A stretch of DNA of 18,858 nt from Bacteroidales bacterium UBA3623 (GTDB lineage Bacteria; Bacteroidota; Bacteroidia; Bacteroidales; UBA932): positions 1 to 18,858 of the forward strand of contig DFLI01000126.1 of the NCBI GenBank assembly GCA_002373715.1, written 5' to 3'. Positions 1 through 6,499 of this stretch are shown piece after piece. The stretch's first letter is position 1. Each line of letters starts with the position of its first letter. Position numbers and translations under genes: made by a program. The notes beneath the pieces are model-generated. The model was not told where the DNA came from. It saw only the letters and a list, made by a program, of their open reading frames with translations, and did no database searches.

Positions 1-301
1 CCACAAAACCCGCCAGGCCGGAGAAAAAACCACCGGTGAGGAAGGCAAAGGGCACCCAGGGGTTCTGCACCCCGAAGCCATAAGCCAGGATGGCAAAGAA
101 TACGGACAGCACAAGGAATACAATCACAACCACTTTGTACTGCTGCTTGAGGTATGCCATGGCACCCTCACGCACGTACTGCGCAATTTCCTTCATGGTG
201 GGGGTTCCTTCACTCTCCTTGTACATCTGCCGGAAGAAAATCCAGGCAAACAGGAGGGCCACCATGGCGGCGGCCGGAACCAGATAGAATAGCCAGTTCA
301 T
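1..301 (-). CDS. hppA: Membrane-bound ion-translocating pyrophosphatase, N-terminal part (runs off the window)
   Basis: The first 100 residues of an integral membrane pyrophosphatase are encoded, reading from ATG at 301 towards position 1. The family couples hydrolysis of cytoplasmic PPi to pumping of H+ or Na+ across the inner membrane. Visible features are a first membrane helix at the extreme N-terminus, the segment FFRQMYKESEGTPTM, then REGAMAYLKQQYKVV followed by a second helix, and VQNPWVPFAF leading into a glycine-rich GGFFSGLAGF segment. These match the start of bacterial HppA proteins as I know them. The catalytic loops lie outside the window, so ion specificity (Na+ or H+, K+-dependent or not) cannot be judged. 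A TAnnTTTG box lies 38 bp upstream. The gene follows the CYTH gene on the same strand with a 49-bp gap and probably has its own promoter. Confidence 0.93.
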   Translation of the reverse strand, partial: MNWLFYLVPAAAMVALLFAWIFFRQMYKESEGTPTMKEIAQYVREGAMAYLKQQYKVVVIVFLVLSVFFAILAYGFGVQNPWVPFAFLTGGFFSGLAGFV

Positions 302-338
302 AGTATGGTTTTAGCGTTTGGTTAGCGTATAGCGAGAA

Positions 339-346
339 CAAAGGTA
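339..346 (-). promoter_or_regulatory. Bacteroidetes-type -7 box for hppA
   Basis: The minus strand reads TACCTTTG, a match to the phylum consensus TAnnTTTG, about 38 bp before the hppA ATG. I found no TTTG element at the expected distance upstream (that DNA is the end of the CYTH gene), so the call rests on the -7 box alone. Confidence 0.5.
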
Positions 347-350
347 GAAA

Positions 351-821
351 TTATTTCCAAACTTTGTACGGCATCTTGGCTAAAGAAGAATTGTAGTAGC
401 GGCGGTCTCCCGTGACTTCTTCACCCAGCCAGTCGGGCTTTTCGAAGGGCTCGTCGGGTGCGCCCAGCTCTACCTCGGCCACCACCAGGCCTTCGTTGTC
501 TCCGTGGAATTCGTCCACCTCGAAGGTATGGGCGCCCACTTTTACCAGGTAACGGGTTTTGTCTATGATGCCGGGCTCGCAGAGGGCCATGAGCTCGCGG
601 GCTTCATCGGCCCCTATTTCCTTTTCCCATTCAAAACGGCTGAGGCCGCCGTCGTGGGAGGAACCTTTGATGGTGAGAAAGCCCTGGTTTCCCCTTATGC
701 GCACCCGCACGCTGCGGCCGGGTGCAGAAGAAATGTAGCCCTGGCATATCTGTAGAGCATCAAAGGCAGCCTCTTTGAAGCTGCCCCTGACCAAAAACTT
801 GCGTTCAATTTCCTGTGCCAT
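351..821 (-). CDS. CYTH-domain (triphosphate tunnel metalloenzyme) protein
   Basis: A 156-residue cytoplasmic protein that begins MAQEIERKFLV. The EIERK stretch (residues 4-8) is the ExExK signature of the CYTH/TTM fold, whose members hydrolyse inorganic triphosphate or, more rarely, act as class IV adenylate cyclases. The length equals a single CYTH domain with nothing attached. Acidic and basic strand residues further along (FEVDEF, VVAEVELG near the C-terminal half) fit the eight-stranded tunnel. The start at 821 was chosen because it gives ExExK at the very N-terminus and overlaps the stop codon of the upstream peptidase gene (TAATG), a usual sign of translational coupling. A start at 893 would add 24 residues lying inside the upstream gene and is unlikely. 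Small bacterial TTMs of this kind are most often tripolyphosphatases; the substrate here is not proven. Confidence 0.88.
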   Translation of the reverse strand: MAQEIERKFLVRGSFKEAAFDALQICQGYISSAPGRSVRVRIRGNQGFLTIKGSSHDGGLSRFEWEKEIGADEARELMALCEPGIIDKTRYLVKVGAHTFEVDEFHGDNEGLVVAEVELGAPDEPFEKPDWLGEEVTGDRRYYNSSLAKMPYKVWK

Positions 822-2602
822 TACGGAACCTGAATGGTTGCTCCATGCTCCTGGGCCACCGTCTCTTTCCAGAGTTCCGTGTAGCCGGGCCACTCCACCT
901 TCTCGGGAGCGCCTTCGTCGTACTTGGCATGGATGAAATTGCCGTCCTTATCCTGAGGAACCACATTGCCGTCCATGAACTTCACCAACAGTTCCACTTC
1001 CAGGTTCTGCCACTTGGCAAACTGATCCTGGGCGGTATTGACGCTGTAGTCCGTTACGTATTTCACAATCTTGGCAAAGGGAGCGGAGGAAACCATTACG
1101 TCATGACGAGACTCCAGCTTCTTCTGCAGTTTCACCACCACCTGGTTGTACATAACCACGGCCATGCTGTCCACAGAGTGGGTGCGGCGCTCCATCTGGT
1201 CGCGCTCGAAAGCATCAATGCGGGTGCGCACATAGGGGGCCATCTGGTTGTACATCTTGTAGCAGGCGTTGGAGATGCGGTTGTTCATCCAGAAGGAAGA
1301 GGTGGGAGAATAGTGCAGACGGTCTCCGTTGCCCACGCGGAAGCAATCGGGCACCTTGGTGGTGCTGGTGTAGATGGGAGTGAGGTAGGAGGTGGCTGCA
1401 TCGTCGGTACCGAACCAGAGGATGCCGCCCACTACGTCGGGAACGTAGTTGCGGGCCTGGCCCACCATCCAGAAACCGGTTTGCTGGGTGGCGATGGCAC
1501 GCTCGTTAAGATAAGTCTTGCCTTCCACGGTGAACTCCATGGGACGCCAGCGGTACGGGAGGGCGTTGCCGCCTGCCCCAATGTCCTGGGTCATATCCAT
1601 GGGGGTTCCCTCAAAGTGGTCTCTCATTACATCGGCCACGTCCTTCACGCCGGCCTTCTTGCGGGGGAATACGAACAGGGGCATATCGGCCTCCAGGTCT
1701 CTTCCCATTACATAGTCCAAATAGGTGTAGGCGTCACGGGTGATGGCGTTGCCGTTCTCGTCGTAGAAAGAGAACCAGCCGTCAGTGAGGATGTTGAAGG
1801 CGCTCCAAACGCGGGCGTCGCAGCCGCGCACGGTGCCAAAATCTGCCGGGCCGTAGGCCTTCTTGAAACTAAACTCTTCGTCCAGGCCCTCGAAATAACC
1901 TTTGCGGCGGGCGAAGGTGATAACATCCGGAGCATAGAGGCAGTTTTCAGGGTCCTTGAGGGGGAATTTGCCGATGCGGGCCTGGTTGGCATGGGCGCAG
2001 ATGGCGCCGTCCGGCACGCGCATGGCCACCCAAACGATGCCCTTCTGCGTGTTCACGCCGTTGCGCATGTTGGTGCCCTTGCCGATGAGCTCCATAATCC
2101 AGGCTTCGTTCTTGTCGGCGATGGAGAAGGTTTCTCCCTCGGAGGCATAACCGTACTCGTTGGCCAGGTTTACAATTACGTCAATGGCCTCGCGGGCGGT
2201 TTTGGCGCGCTGCAGGGCAATGTAAATGAGGGAACCGTAGTCTATGCCGCCGGTTTTGTCTTCCAGTTCGGGACGGCCGCCCCAGGTGGTTTCGGTAATG
2301 ATTACCTGGAACTCGTTCATGTTGCCCACCGTCTGATAGGTGTGGGGAACCTGCTCAATAACGCCCAGGGGCTTGTTGGTGTCCCAGTCGTAAATTTGGA
2401 TGGTGCTGCCCGGTTTCCAGTCGCTGGCGGGTCTGTAGTACAGCTCTCCGTAGAGGGTGTGGGAATCTGCGGCATAGGAAACCAGTACGGAACCGTCCTG
2501 GCTGGCACCCCGGCTGATAATCACATTGGTGCAGGGGCGGGCCTCCATGGTAAAGAGCAGGGCCACCGTGGCCACCAGTGCTTTCAAGAGCGAATTTCTC
2601 AT
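821..2602 (-). CDS. Secreted C69-family dipeptidase (PepD-like Ntn hydrolase)
   Basis: A 593-residue exported peptidase of MEROPS family C69, which cleaves dipeptides and short peptides. From the start at 2602 there is a signal peptide (hydrophobic residues about 5-19), followed by the segment RPCTNVIISRGAS. Cys24 becomes the N-terminal nucleophile after processing, as in other Ntn hydrolases, and the CTNVI context is typical of the family. The next conserved blocks, GSVLVSYAADSH and ITETTWGGR, also fit. An in-frame ATG at 2659 would put 19 polar residues before the signal peptide, so it was rejected. The gene is first of a two-gene unit with the CYTH gene, overlapping by one base. Bacteroidales commonly carry several C69 peptidases; this one probably acts in the periplasm or outside the cell in peptide scavenging. 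Confidence 0.93.
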   Translation of the reverse strand: MRNSLLKALVATVALLFTMEARPCTNVIISRGASQDGSVLVSYAADSHTLYGELYYRPASDWKPGSTIQIYDWDTNKPLGVIEQVPHTYQTVGNMNEFQVIITETTWGGRPELEDKTGGIDYGSLIYIALQRAKTAREAIDVIVNLANEYGYASEGETFSIADKNEAWIMELIGKGTNMRNGVNTQKGIVWVAMRVPDGAICAHANQARIGKFPLKDPENCLYAPDVITFARRKGYFEGLDEEFSFKKAYGPADFGTVRGCDARVWSAFNILTDGWFSFYDENGNAITRDAYTYLDYVMGRDLEADMPLFVFPRKKAGVKDVADVMRDHFEGTPMDMTQDIGAGGNALPYRWRPMEFTVEGKTYLNERAIATQQTGFWMVGQARNYVPDVVGGILWFGTDDAATSYLTPIYTSTTKVPDCFRVGNGDRLHYSPTSSFWMNNRISNACYKMYNQMAPYVRTRIDAFERDQMERRTHSVDSMAVVMYNQVVVKLQKKLESRHDVMVSSAPFAKIVKYVTDYSVNTAQDQFAKWQNLEVELLVKFMDGNVVPQDKDGNFIHAKYDEGAPEKVEWPGYTELWKETVAQEHGATIQVP

Positions 2603-2606
2603 CGTA

Positions 2607-2638
2607 TTTGGGCTTTTTCGATTTATTGCGTAATTTTG
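2607..2638 (+). promoter_or_regulatory. Complete -33/-7 promoter for the small secreted protein gene
   Basis: TTTG at 2607-2610 is followed after 20 bp by TAATTTTG at 2631-2638, a match to the Bacteroidetes pattern TTTG-N19/20-TAnnTTTG. The predicted start is near 2643-2645, about 20 bp before the ATG at 2664. The -33 element is only 5 bp from the divergent peptidase start codon. Confidence 0.7.
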
Positions 2639-2656
2639 TCCTTTGACTTTATCCTG

Positions 2657-2664
2657 CAAAGTTA
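2657..2664 (-). promoter_or_regulatory. -7 box for the C69 peptidase/CYTH operon
   Basis: The minus strand reads TAACTTTG, matching TAnnTTTG. The predicted start is near 2651, giving a leader of about 50 bases before the ATG at 2602. The box overlaps the first base of the start codon of the divergent plus-strand gene. No upstream TTTG was found at the usual spacing. Confidence 0.5.
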
Positions 2665-3068
2665 TGAAAATTTATCATTTATTGAGCCTTGTCCTGTTAT
2701 TTGGCCTGTCGCTTTTTACCGCAAAGGCACAAAATCAGAACATGAGTCCCGAAGAAAAGGAGAAGCGCATTCTCGAATACGTAGATAACCGCACCCAAAA
2801 GCTGGTCACCCTTCTGGAGCTGGAGTACTGGCAGGAATTCTACGTAGATTCCACCCTCAACCACGACGTTCACGCCCTGTATGAGGAGTCGGAAAAGCTG
2901 TCTGCCGCCAAGGTGGAGAACCGGGACCTGTACCAAGCCCTGGAAGATAAGTGGGAACAGCAGATAGACGACAGCTTCAAGCGTTTCTTTACGGAAGAGC
3001 AGTGGAAAAAATACATGAAATCCGGCGCAGAACGTGCCTGGAAAGCACGCCAGAAACGCAAAAAATAA
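2664..3068 (+). CDS. Small secreted protein of unknown function
   Basis: A 134-residue protein I do not recognise. Residues 1-23 form a signal peptide (MKIYHLL, a long hydrophobic core, then TAKA before QNQN), so it is probably periplasmic. The mature part is highly charged and looks all-helical: an N-terminal segment SPEEKEKRILEYV, a middle segment rich in Leu and Glu, then EEQWKKYMKSG and a strongly basic tail KARQKRKK. There are no cysteines in the mature region and no catalytic motif that I can see. The overall character recalls small helical periplasmic proteins of the Spy/CpxP type, but the LTxxQ repeats of that family are not evident, so no function is assigned. ATG 2664 was chosen over an in-frame 2643 start because it puts the signal peptide at the N-terminus and lies downstream of a strong promoter. 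It lies 30 bp before pheS. Confidence 0.8.
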   Translation: MKIYHLLSLVLLFGLSLFTAKAQNQNMSPEEKEKRILEYVDNRTQKLVTLLELEYWQEFYVDSTLNHDVHALYEESEKLSAAKVENRDLYQALEDKWEQQIDDSFKRFFTEEQWKKYMKSGAERAWKARQKRKK

Positions 3069-3069
3069 T

Positions 3070-3077
3070 TATCTTTG
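3070..3077 (+). promoter_or_regulatory. -7 box for pheS
   Basis: TATCTTTG matches TAnnTTTG and starts one base after the preceding stop codon. The predicted start is near 3083, leaving a leader of about 16 bases before the pheS ATG at 3099, with an AGAGGAA purine stretch at 3091-3097. No clear TTTG lies 20 bp upstream, inside the preceding coding region. Confidence 0.6.
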
Positions 3078-3098
3078 CAGGCCCATTTTTAGAGGAAT

Positions 3099-4133
3099 AT
3101 GAAAGAATCTATAGATAGAATTTTCCAAGAGCTGGCAGATTTGAAGGCCGCCAGCCAGAAAGAGGTAGAGGAAGCCCGCATCCGTTTCCTGGGAAAGAAA
3201 GGTGAAGTAACCGCCCTCATGGAGCAGTTCCGCACCGTGGCCCCCGAACTCAAAAGAGAGTACGGCCAGAAGCTGAACGAGCTGAAGAAGGCCGCCAATG
3301 CCCGCATCGAAGAGCTCAAGTTTGCCGTAGAGGAAACCGCCGATGCATTGGCCCCCAAGGAAGATTTGTCCATGCCGGGAGATTCCTTCCCGCTGGGCTC
3401 CCGTCATCCTGTTTCCATCGTGCGCCAGCAGATTGTGGACATCTTCCGCAAGTTTGGTTACGACGTGGCCGAAGGACCGGAAATTGAGGACGATTACCAC
3501 GTATTCGAGGCCCTGAACTTCCCGCCCAACCATCCCGCCCGCGAAATGCAGGATACTTTCTTCGTGAGCACGGGTCACCTGAATCCGCTCCTTCTGCGCA
3601 CCCACACCTCTTCCGTGCAGGTTCGCACCATGGAAAAGCAGCCCCTTCCCATCCGCGTGGTGTGCCCGGGCCGCGTTTTCAGAAACGAAGCCATATCGGC
3701 CCGCGCCCACTGCATCTTCCACCAGGTGGAGGGCCTTTATATTGATAAGGATGTAACGTTCGCAGACCTCAAGCAGGCCATTCTGCTCTTTGCCCGCGAA
3801 ATGTTCGGCCCGGATACCGAAATCCGCATGCGTCCTTCCTACTTCCCCTTCACGGAGCCTTCCGCAGAAGTGGATGTTAGCTGCAACATTTGCCACGGCA
3901 AGGGCTGCAACATCTGCAAGGGCACCGGCTGGCTGGAAATTATGGGCTGCGGCATGGTAGATCCCAACGTTCTCAAGGCCAGCGGCATAGATCCCAACGA
4001 GTACAGCGGCTTCGCTTTCGGTATGGGCGTAGAGCGTATTGCCATGCTCAAGTGGCAGGTGAACGACCTCCGTCACTATTTCGAAAACGACATGCGTTTC
4101 CTGGGAGAATTCGCCACCGCCACGGAGGTGTAA
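3099..4133 (+). CDS. pheS: Phenylalanyl-tRNA synthetase alpha subunit
   Basis: A 344-residue class II synthetase subunit that, with PheT as an alpha2beta2 enzyme, charges tRNA-Phe in the cytoplasm. Residues 1-80 form the N-terminal coiled coil that grips tRNA (many Lys/Glu heptads). The catalytic domain follows, with TSSVQVR, motif 2 around FRNEAISARAHCIFHQVEGL, and motif 3 GFAFGMGVERIAML near residues 304-317. Length is normal. Residues 262-273 contain a CxxC-x4-CxxC cluster (Cys262, 265, 270, 273) next to GTGWLEIMGCGMVDP. It resembles a small zinc knuckle, and I believe it is usual in Bacteroidetes PheS. pheT is not adjacent, so the two subunits are encoded apart, as happens in this phylum. 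A promoter lies directly upstream and a strong hairpin directly downstream, so pheS is probably transcribed alone. Confidence 0.97.
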   Translation: MKESIDRIFQELADLKAASQKEVEEARIRFLGKKGEVTALMEQFRTVAPELKREYGQKLNELKKAANARIEELKFAVEETADALAPKEDLSMPGDSFPLGSRHPVSIVRQQIVDIFRKFGYDVAEGPEIEDDYHVFEALNFPPNHPAREMQDTFFVSTGHLNPLLLRTHTSSVQVRTMEKQPLPIRVVCPGRVFRNEAISARAHCIFHQVEGLYIDKDVTFADLKQAILLFAREMFGPDTEIRMRPSYFPFTEPSAEVDVSCNICHGKGCNICKGTGWLEIMGCGMVDPNVLKASGIDPNEYSGFAFGMGVERIAMLKWQVNDLRHYFENDMRFLGEFATATEV

Positions 4134-4161
4134 GGCTCTACGCATTTTTTGACCCAAACGT

Positions 4162-4193
4162 GTAATGGGTGGCTCGGTCGGGCCACCCATTAC
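4162..4193 (+). terminator. Strong hairpin after pheS
   Basis: Twelve perfectly paired bases (GTAATGGGTGGC with GCCACCCATTAC) are extended by a T-G and a C-G pair to a 14-bp stem with a 4-base loop. The position, 28 bp after the pheS stop, suits a terminator. The following bases, TCATTTC, are a poor U-tract, so termination could be partial, or the hairpin could protect the pheS 3' end or belong to the clpB leader. Confidence 0.6.
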
Positions 4194-4217
4194 TCATTTC
4201 ATCGCACCGAGCCCGAC

Positions 4218-4259
4218 CTGCCAAAATGTCAGTTCCGAGCAAAAGGAACGGAGATTGAA
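4218..4259 (+). promoter_or_regulatory. Overlapping inverted repeats in front of clpB, possible stress-response control site
   Basis: CTGCCAAAATGTCAG (4218-4232) is a near-perfect dyad of the form CTGnCA-N3-TGnCAG. It shares its last base with a second dyad, GTTCC-N8-GGAAC (4232-4249). No TAnnTTTG box is present between pheS and clpB, so clpB probably does not use the housekeeping promoter type. AGGAAC (4244-4249) followed after 5 bp by TTGAA (4255-4259) resembles a sigma-54 -24/-12 element, but the usual -12 GC is GA. No binding protein can be named. Confidence 0.4.
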
Positions 4260-4284
4260 ATACTTAGGGCAAAAGGAGAAACAC

Positions 4285-6450
4285 ATGATGAACGAAAACA
4301 ATAACACTAATTTTTTGGAACGCTTTGCGATTAACCTCAACGAGAGGGCTTCGCAGGGCAAGTTGGATCCGGTGATTGGCCGGGACGACGAAATAAGGCG
4401 CGTGCTGCAAATCCTTAGCAGGCGCACCAAGAACAATCCTATCCTGGTGGGCGAGCCCGGCGTGGGCAAGACCGCCATCTCTGAGGGCATTGCCCAGAAT
4501 ATTGTGAACGGACAGGTGCCTGAAAACCTGAAATCCAAGAAGGTATACTCCCTGGACATGGGTGCCCTTATCGCGGGCGCGAAATATCAAGGTGAATTTG
4601 AAGAGCGTCTGAAAGGCGTGGTGAAAGAAGTGGTGGACAGCGCCGGTGAGATTATCTTGTTCATTGACGAGATTCATACGCTGGTGGGTGCCGGCCGTTC
4701 TTCGGGCGCCATGGACGCCTCCAACATCCTGAAGCCAGCGCTGGCGCGTGGCGAACTGCGCACCATAGGCAGCACCACCCTGGATGAATACCAGAAGTAC
4801 TTTGAGGCCGATAAGGCCCTGGAGCGCCGCTTCCAGATGGTGATGGTGGACGAGCCCTCTCCCGCAGAGAGCATCGCCATCCTGCGTGGCCTGAAGGAGC
4901 GTTACGAGAACCACCACAAGGTGCGCATCGAGGACGACGCCCTCATTGCCGCCGTGAATTTAAGTCACCGCTATATTACTTCCCGTTTCCTGCCGGACAA
5001 GGCCATCGACCTGGTGGACGAGGCCGCTTCCAAGCTGCGTCTGGAGATGAATTCCGTGCCGGACCCCATCGACAACCTCAATTCCGCCATCCGGCAGAAA
5101 GAGATTGAGAGGGAGGCCATCAAGCGCGAAGGCGTATCGGCTAAACTGGAGAAGCTGGAGGCCGAACTGAAAGACCTGCAGGCCCAGCGTGAGGAGCTTA
5201 TGAAGCGTTGGAACGAGGAAAAAGACACCCTGGGCGGCCTGCAGACGGCCCGTCAGGAGCTGGAGGAACTGAACCTCCAGGCCAAGACGGCCGAGCGCAA
5301 CGGAGATTACGCCAAGGTGGCGGAAATCCGTTACGGCAAGATGGCGGCTACGCAGAAGAAGATTGACGAGCTCACCGCCAAGGCCGAGGCCATCCAGGAT
5401 CCCCTGGTGACAGAGGCCGTGACGCCGCAGGACATTGCCGAGGTGGTGGCCAAGTGGACCGGCATCCCCGTGAACCGTATGCTGGAAAGCGAGAAGGAAA
5501 AGCTCCTTCGCATGGAGACCGAACTGCACAAGCGCGTAGTGGGTCAGGACGAGGCCATCCGGGCCGTAGCCGACGCCGTTCGCAGAAGCCGCGCAGGCCT
5601 GAGCAACGAGAAGCGTCCCATCGGCTCTTTCCTCTTCATGGGTACTACCGGCGTGGGTAAGACCGAACTGGCCAAAGCTCTGGCGGAGTTCCTGTTCAAC
5701 GACGAGAACATGATCACGCGTATCGATATGAGTGAGTACCAGGAGCGGCACACCGTTAGCCGTCTTGTAGGTGCGCCTCCGGGATACGTGGGTTACGATG
5801 AGGGCGGTCAGCTCACCGAAGCCGTGCGCCGCAAGCCGTACAGCGTAGTGCTGCTGGACGAGATTGAAAAGGCCCATCCGGACGTTTTCAACGTGCTTCT
5901 GCAGGTGCTGGACGACGGCCGGCTCACGGACAACAAGGGCCGCACGGTGGACTTCAAGAACACCATCCTTATCATGACGTCCAACGCCGGGGCCGATATT
6001 ATCCAGAGCTACATGGAGAAGCTCCCCGAAGTGGACGGAGTGGATATGCAGGCCATCGCCACCCGCCGCAGCCTCTTGGAGGAATGCAGGGGCAAGGTGC
6101 TGGACGTACTGAAGATGACCGTTCGTCCGGAGTTCCTGAACCGTATCGATGAGATTATCATGTTTGACCCGCTCACCAAGGCCGATATCCGCGAAATCCT
6201 GCACATCCAGGAAGAGGAGCTGCGCCACAGGTTGGCCGACAGCGGCGTCTCCCTGGAGTTCACCCCCGCCTTCGAAGACCACATGGTGGACCACGGCTAC
6301 GACCCGTCTTACGGTGCCCGTCCCGTGAAGCGCCTGATGCAGCGTGAGCTGGTGAACCTCCTAGCAAAGAACATCCTGGAAGGCACCATCCACAAAGACT
6401 CCGTTGTTACGGTAGATGTCTCAGGCGGAGAAGTGGTTGTACGCAATTAA
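4285..6450 (+). CDS. clpB: ClpB-type AAA+ protein disaggregase lacking the N-terminal domain
   Basis: A 721-residue ATPase that, with DnaK, pulls polypeptides out of aggregates through a hexameric pore. NBD1 has Walker A GEPGVGKT (56-63) and Walker B ILFIDE (124-129). A long coiled-coil middle domain of about 120 residues (roughly 265-385) marks it as ClpB rather than ClpA, ClpC or ClpX. NBD2 has Walker A GTTGVGKT (453-460) and the pore-loop region GAPPGYVGYDEGG, and the C-terminus shows the typical YGARPVKR block. Full-length ClpB is about 860 residues; the missing 140-150 residues are exactly the Clp_N substrate-binding domain. The protein begins at the linker FLERFAINLNERASQGKLDP. The start is supported by AAGGAG at 4273-4278, 6 bases before the ATG; the codon at 4288 is an alternative. 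Upstream DNA shows no remnant of Clp_N. It resembles the short ClpB isoform other bacteria make from an internal start. Confidence 0.93.
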   Translation: MMNENNNTNFLERFAINLNERASQGKLDPVIGRDDEIRRVLQILSRRTKNNPILVGEPGVGKTAISEGIAQNIVNGQVPENLKSKKVYSLDMGALIAGAKYQGEFEERLKGVVKEVVDSAGEIILFIDEIHTLVGAGRSSGAMDASNILKPALARGELRTIGSTTLDEYQKYFEADKALERRFQMVMVDEPSPAESIAILRGLKERYENHHKVRIEDDALIAAVNLSHRYITSRFLPDKAIDLVDEAASKLRLEMNSVPDPIDNLNSAIRQKEIEREAIKREGVSAKLEKLEAELKDLQAQREELMKRWNEEKDTLGGLQTARQELEELNLQAKTAERNGDYAKVAEIRYGKMAATQKKIDELTAKAEAIQDPLVTEAVTPQDIAEVVAKWTGIPVNRMLESEKEKLLRMETELHKRVVGQDEAIRAVADAVRRSRAGLSNEKRPIGSFLFMGTTGVGKTELAKALAEFLFNDENMITRIDMSEYQERHTVSRLVGAPPGYVGYDEGGQLTEAVRRKPYSVVLLDEIEKAHPDVFNVLLQVLDDGRLTDNKGRTVDFKNTILIMTSNAGADIIQSYMEKLPEVDGVDMQAIATRRSLLEECRGKVLDVLKMTVRPEFLNRIDEIIMFDPLTKADIREILHIQEEELRHRLADSGVSLEFTPAFEDHMVDHGYDPSYGARPVKRLMQRELVNLLAKNILEGTIHKDSVVTVDVSGGEVVVRN

Positions 6451-6455
6451 AGAAA

Positions 6456-6499
6456 AATCGCTATCTTTGACTTCATGAAAAAGATAGCGATTCTTTTTT
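6456..6499 (+). terminator. Hairpin with T-tract after clpB that contains the next gene's promoter box and start codon
   Basis: A perfect 13-bp stem pairs 6456-6468 (AATCGCTATCTTT begins one base later than the A-run) with 6480-6492. The loop is 11 bases (6469-6479) and the stem is followed by CTTTTTT. This is an intrinsic terminator for clpB, whose stop is at 6448-6450. The left arm holds most of the TATCTTTG box, the loop holds the ATG at 6475, and the right arm and T-tract are codons 2-8 of the phosphatase gene. Confidence 0.7.
6462..6469 (+). promoter_or_regulatory. -7 box for the phosphatase/GH18 pair, likely near-leaderless
   Basis: TATCTTTG matches TAnnTTTG and ends only 5 bases before the ATG at 6475, so the predicted transcript would start at or next to the start codon. 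A TTG at 6437-6439 is 22 bp upstream, slightly farther than usual. Confidence 0.6.

Noticed and set aside
320..331. GGTTAGCGTATA shared with 17493-17504, both near promoters
   Set aside because: A 12-base match between two places in a window this size is expected by chance.
815..2788. 657-codon open frame on the plus strand opposite the dipeptidase
   Set aside because: Its translation is rich in His, Val and Gly without domain motifs, and the opposite strand encodes a clear C69 peptidase. Codon bias that avoids stops on the reverse strand explains it.
3882..3917. Cys4 cluster in PheS as a possible domain insertion or fusion
   Set aside because: It sits in the expected place in an otherwise normal-length PheS and I believe it is common to the phylum, so it is not treated as novel.
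4165..4284. N-terminal extension of clpB by 40 codons from ATG 4165
   Set aside because: It would begin inside the hairpin, has no ribosome site, and its residues do not resemble Clp_N. AAGGAG at 4273-4278 supports 4285.
4960..6294. 444-codon open frame antisense to clpB
   Set aside because: Low-complexity His/Leu/Val translation typical of antisense shadows; clpB is unambiguous.
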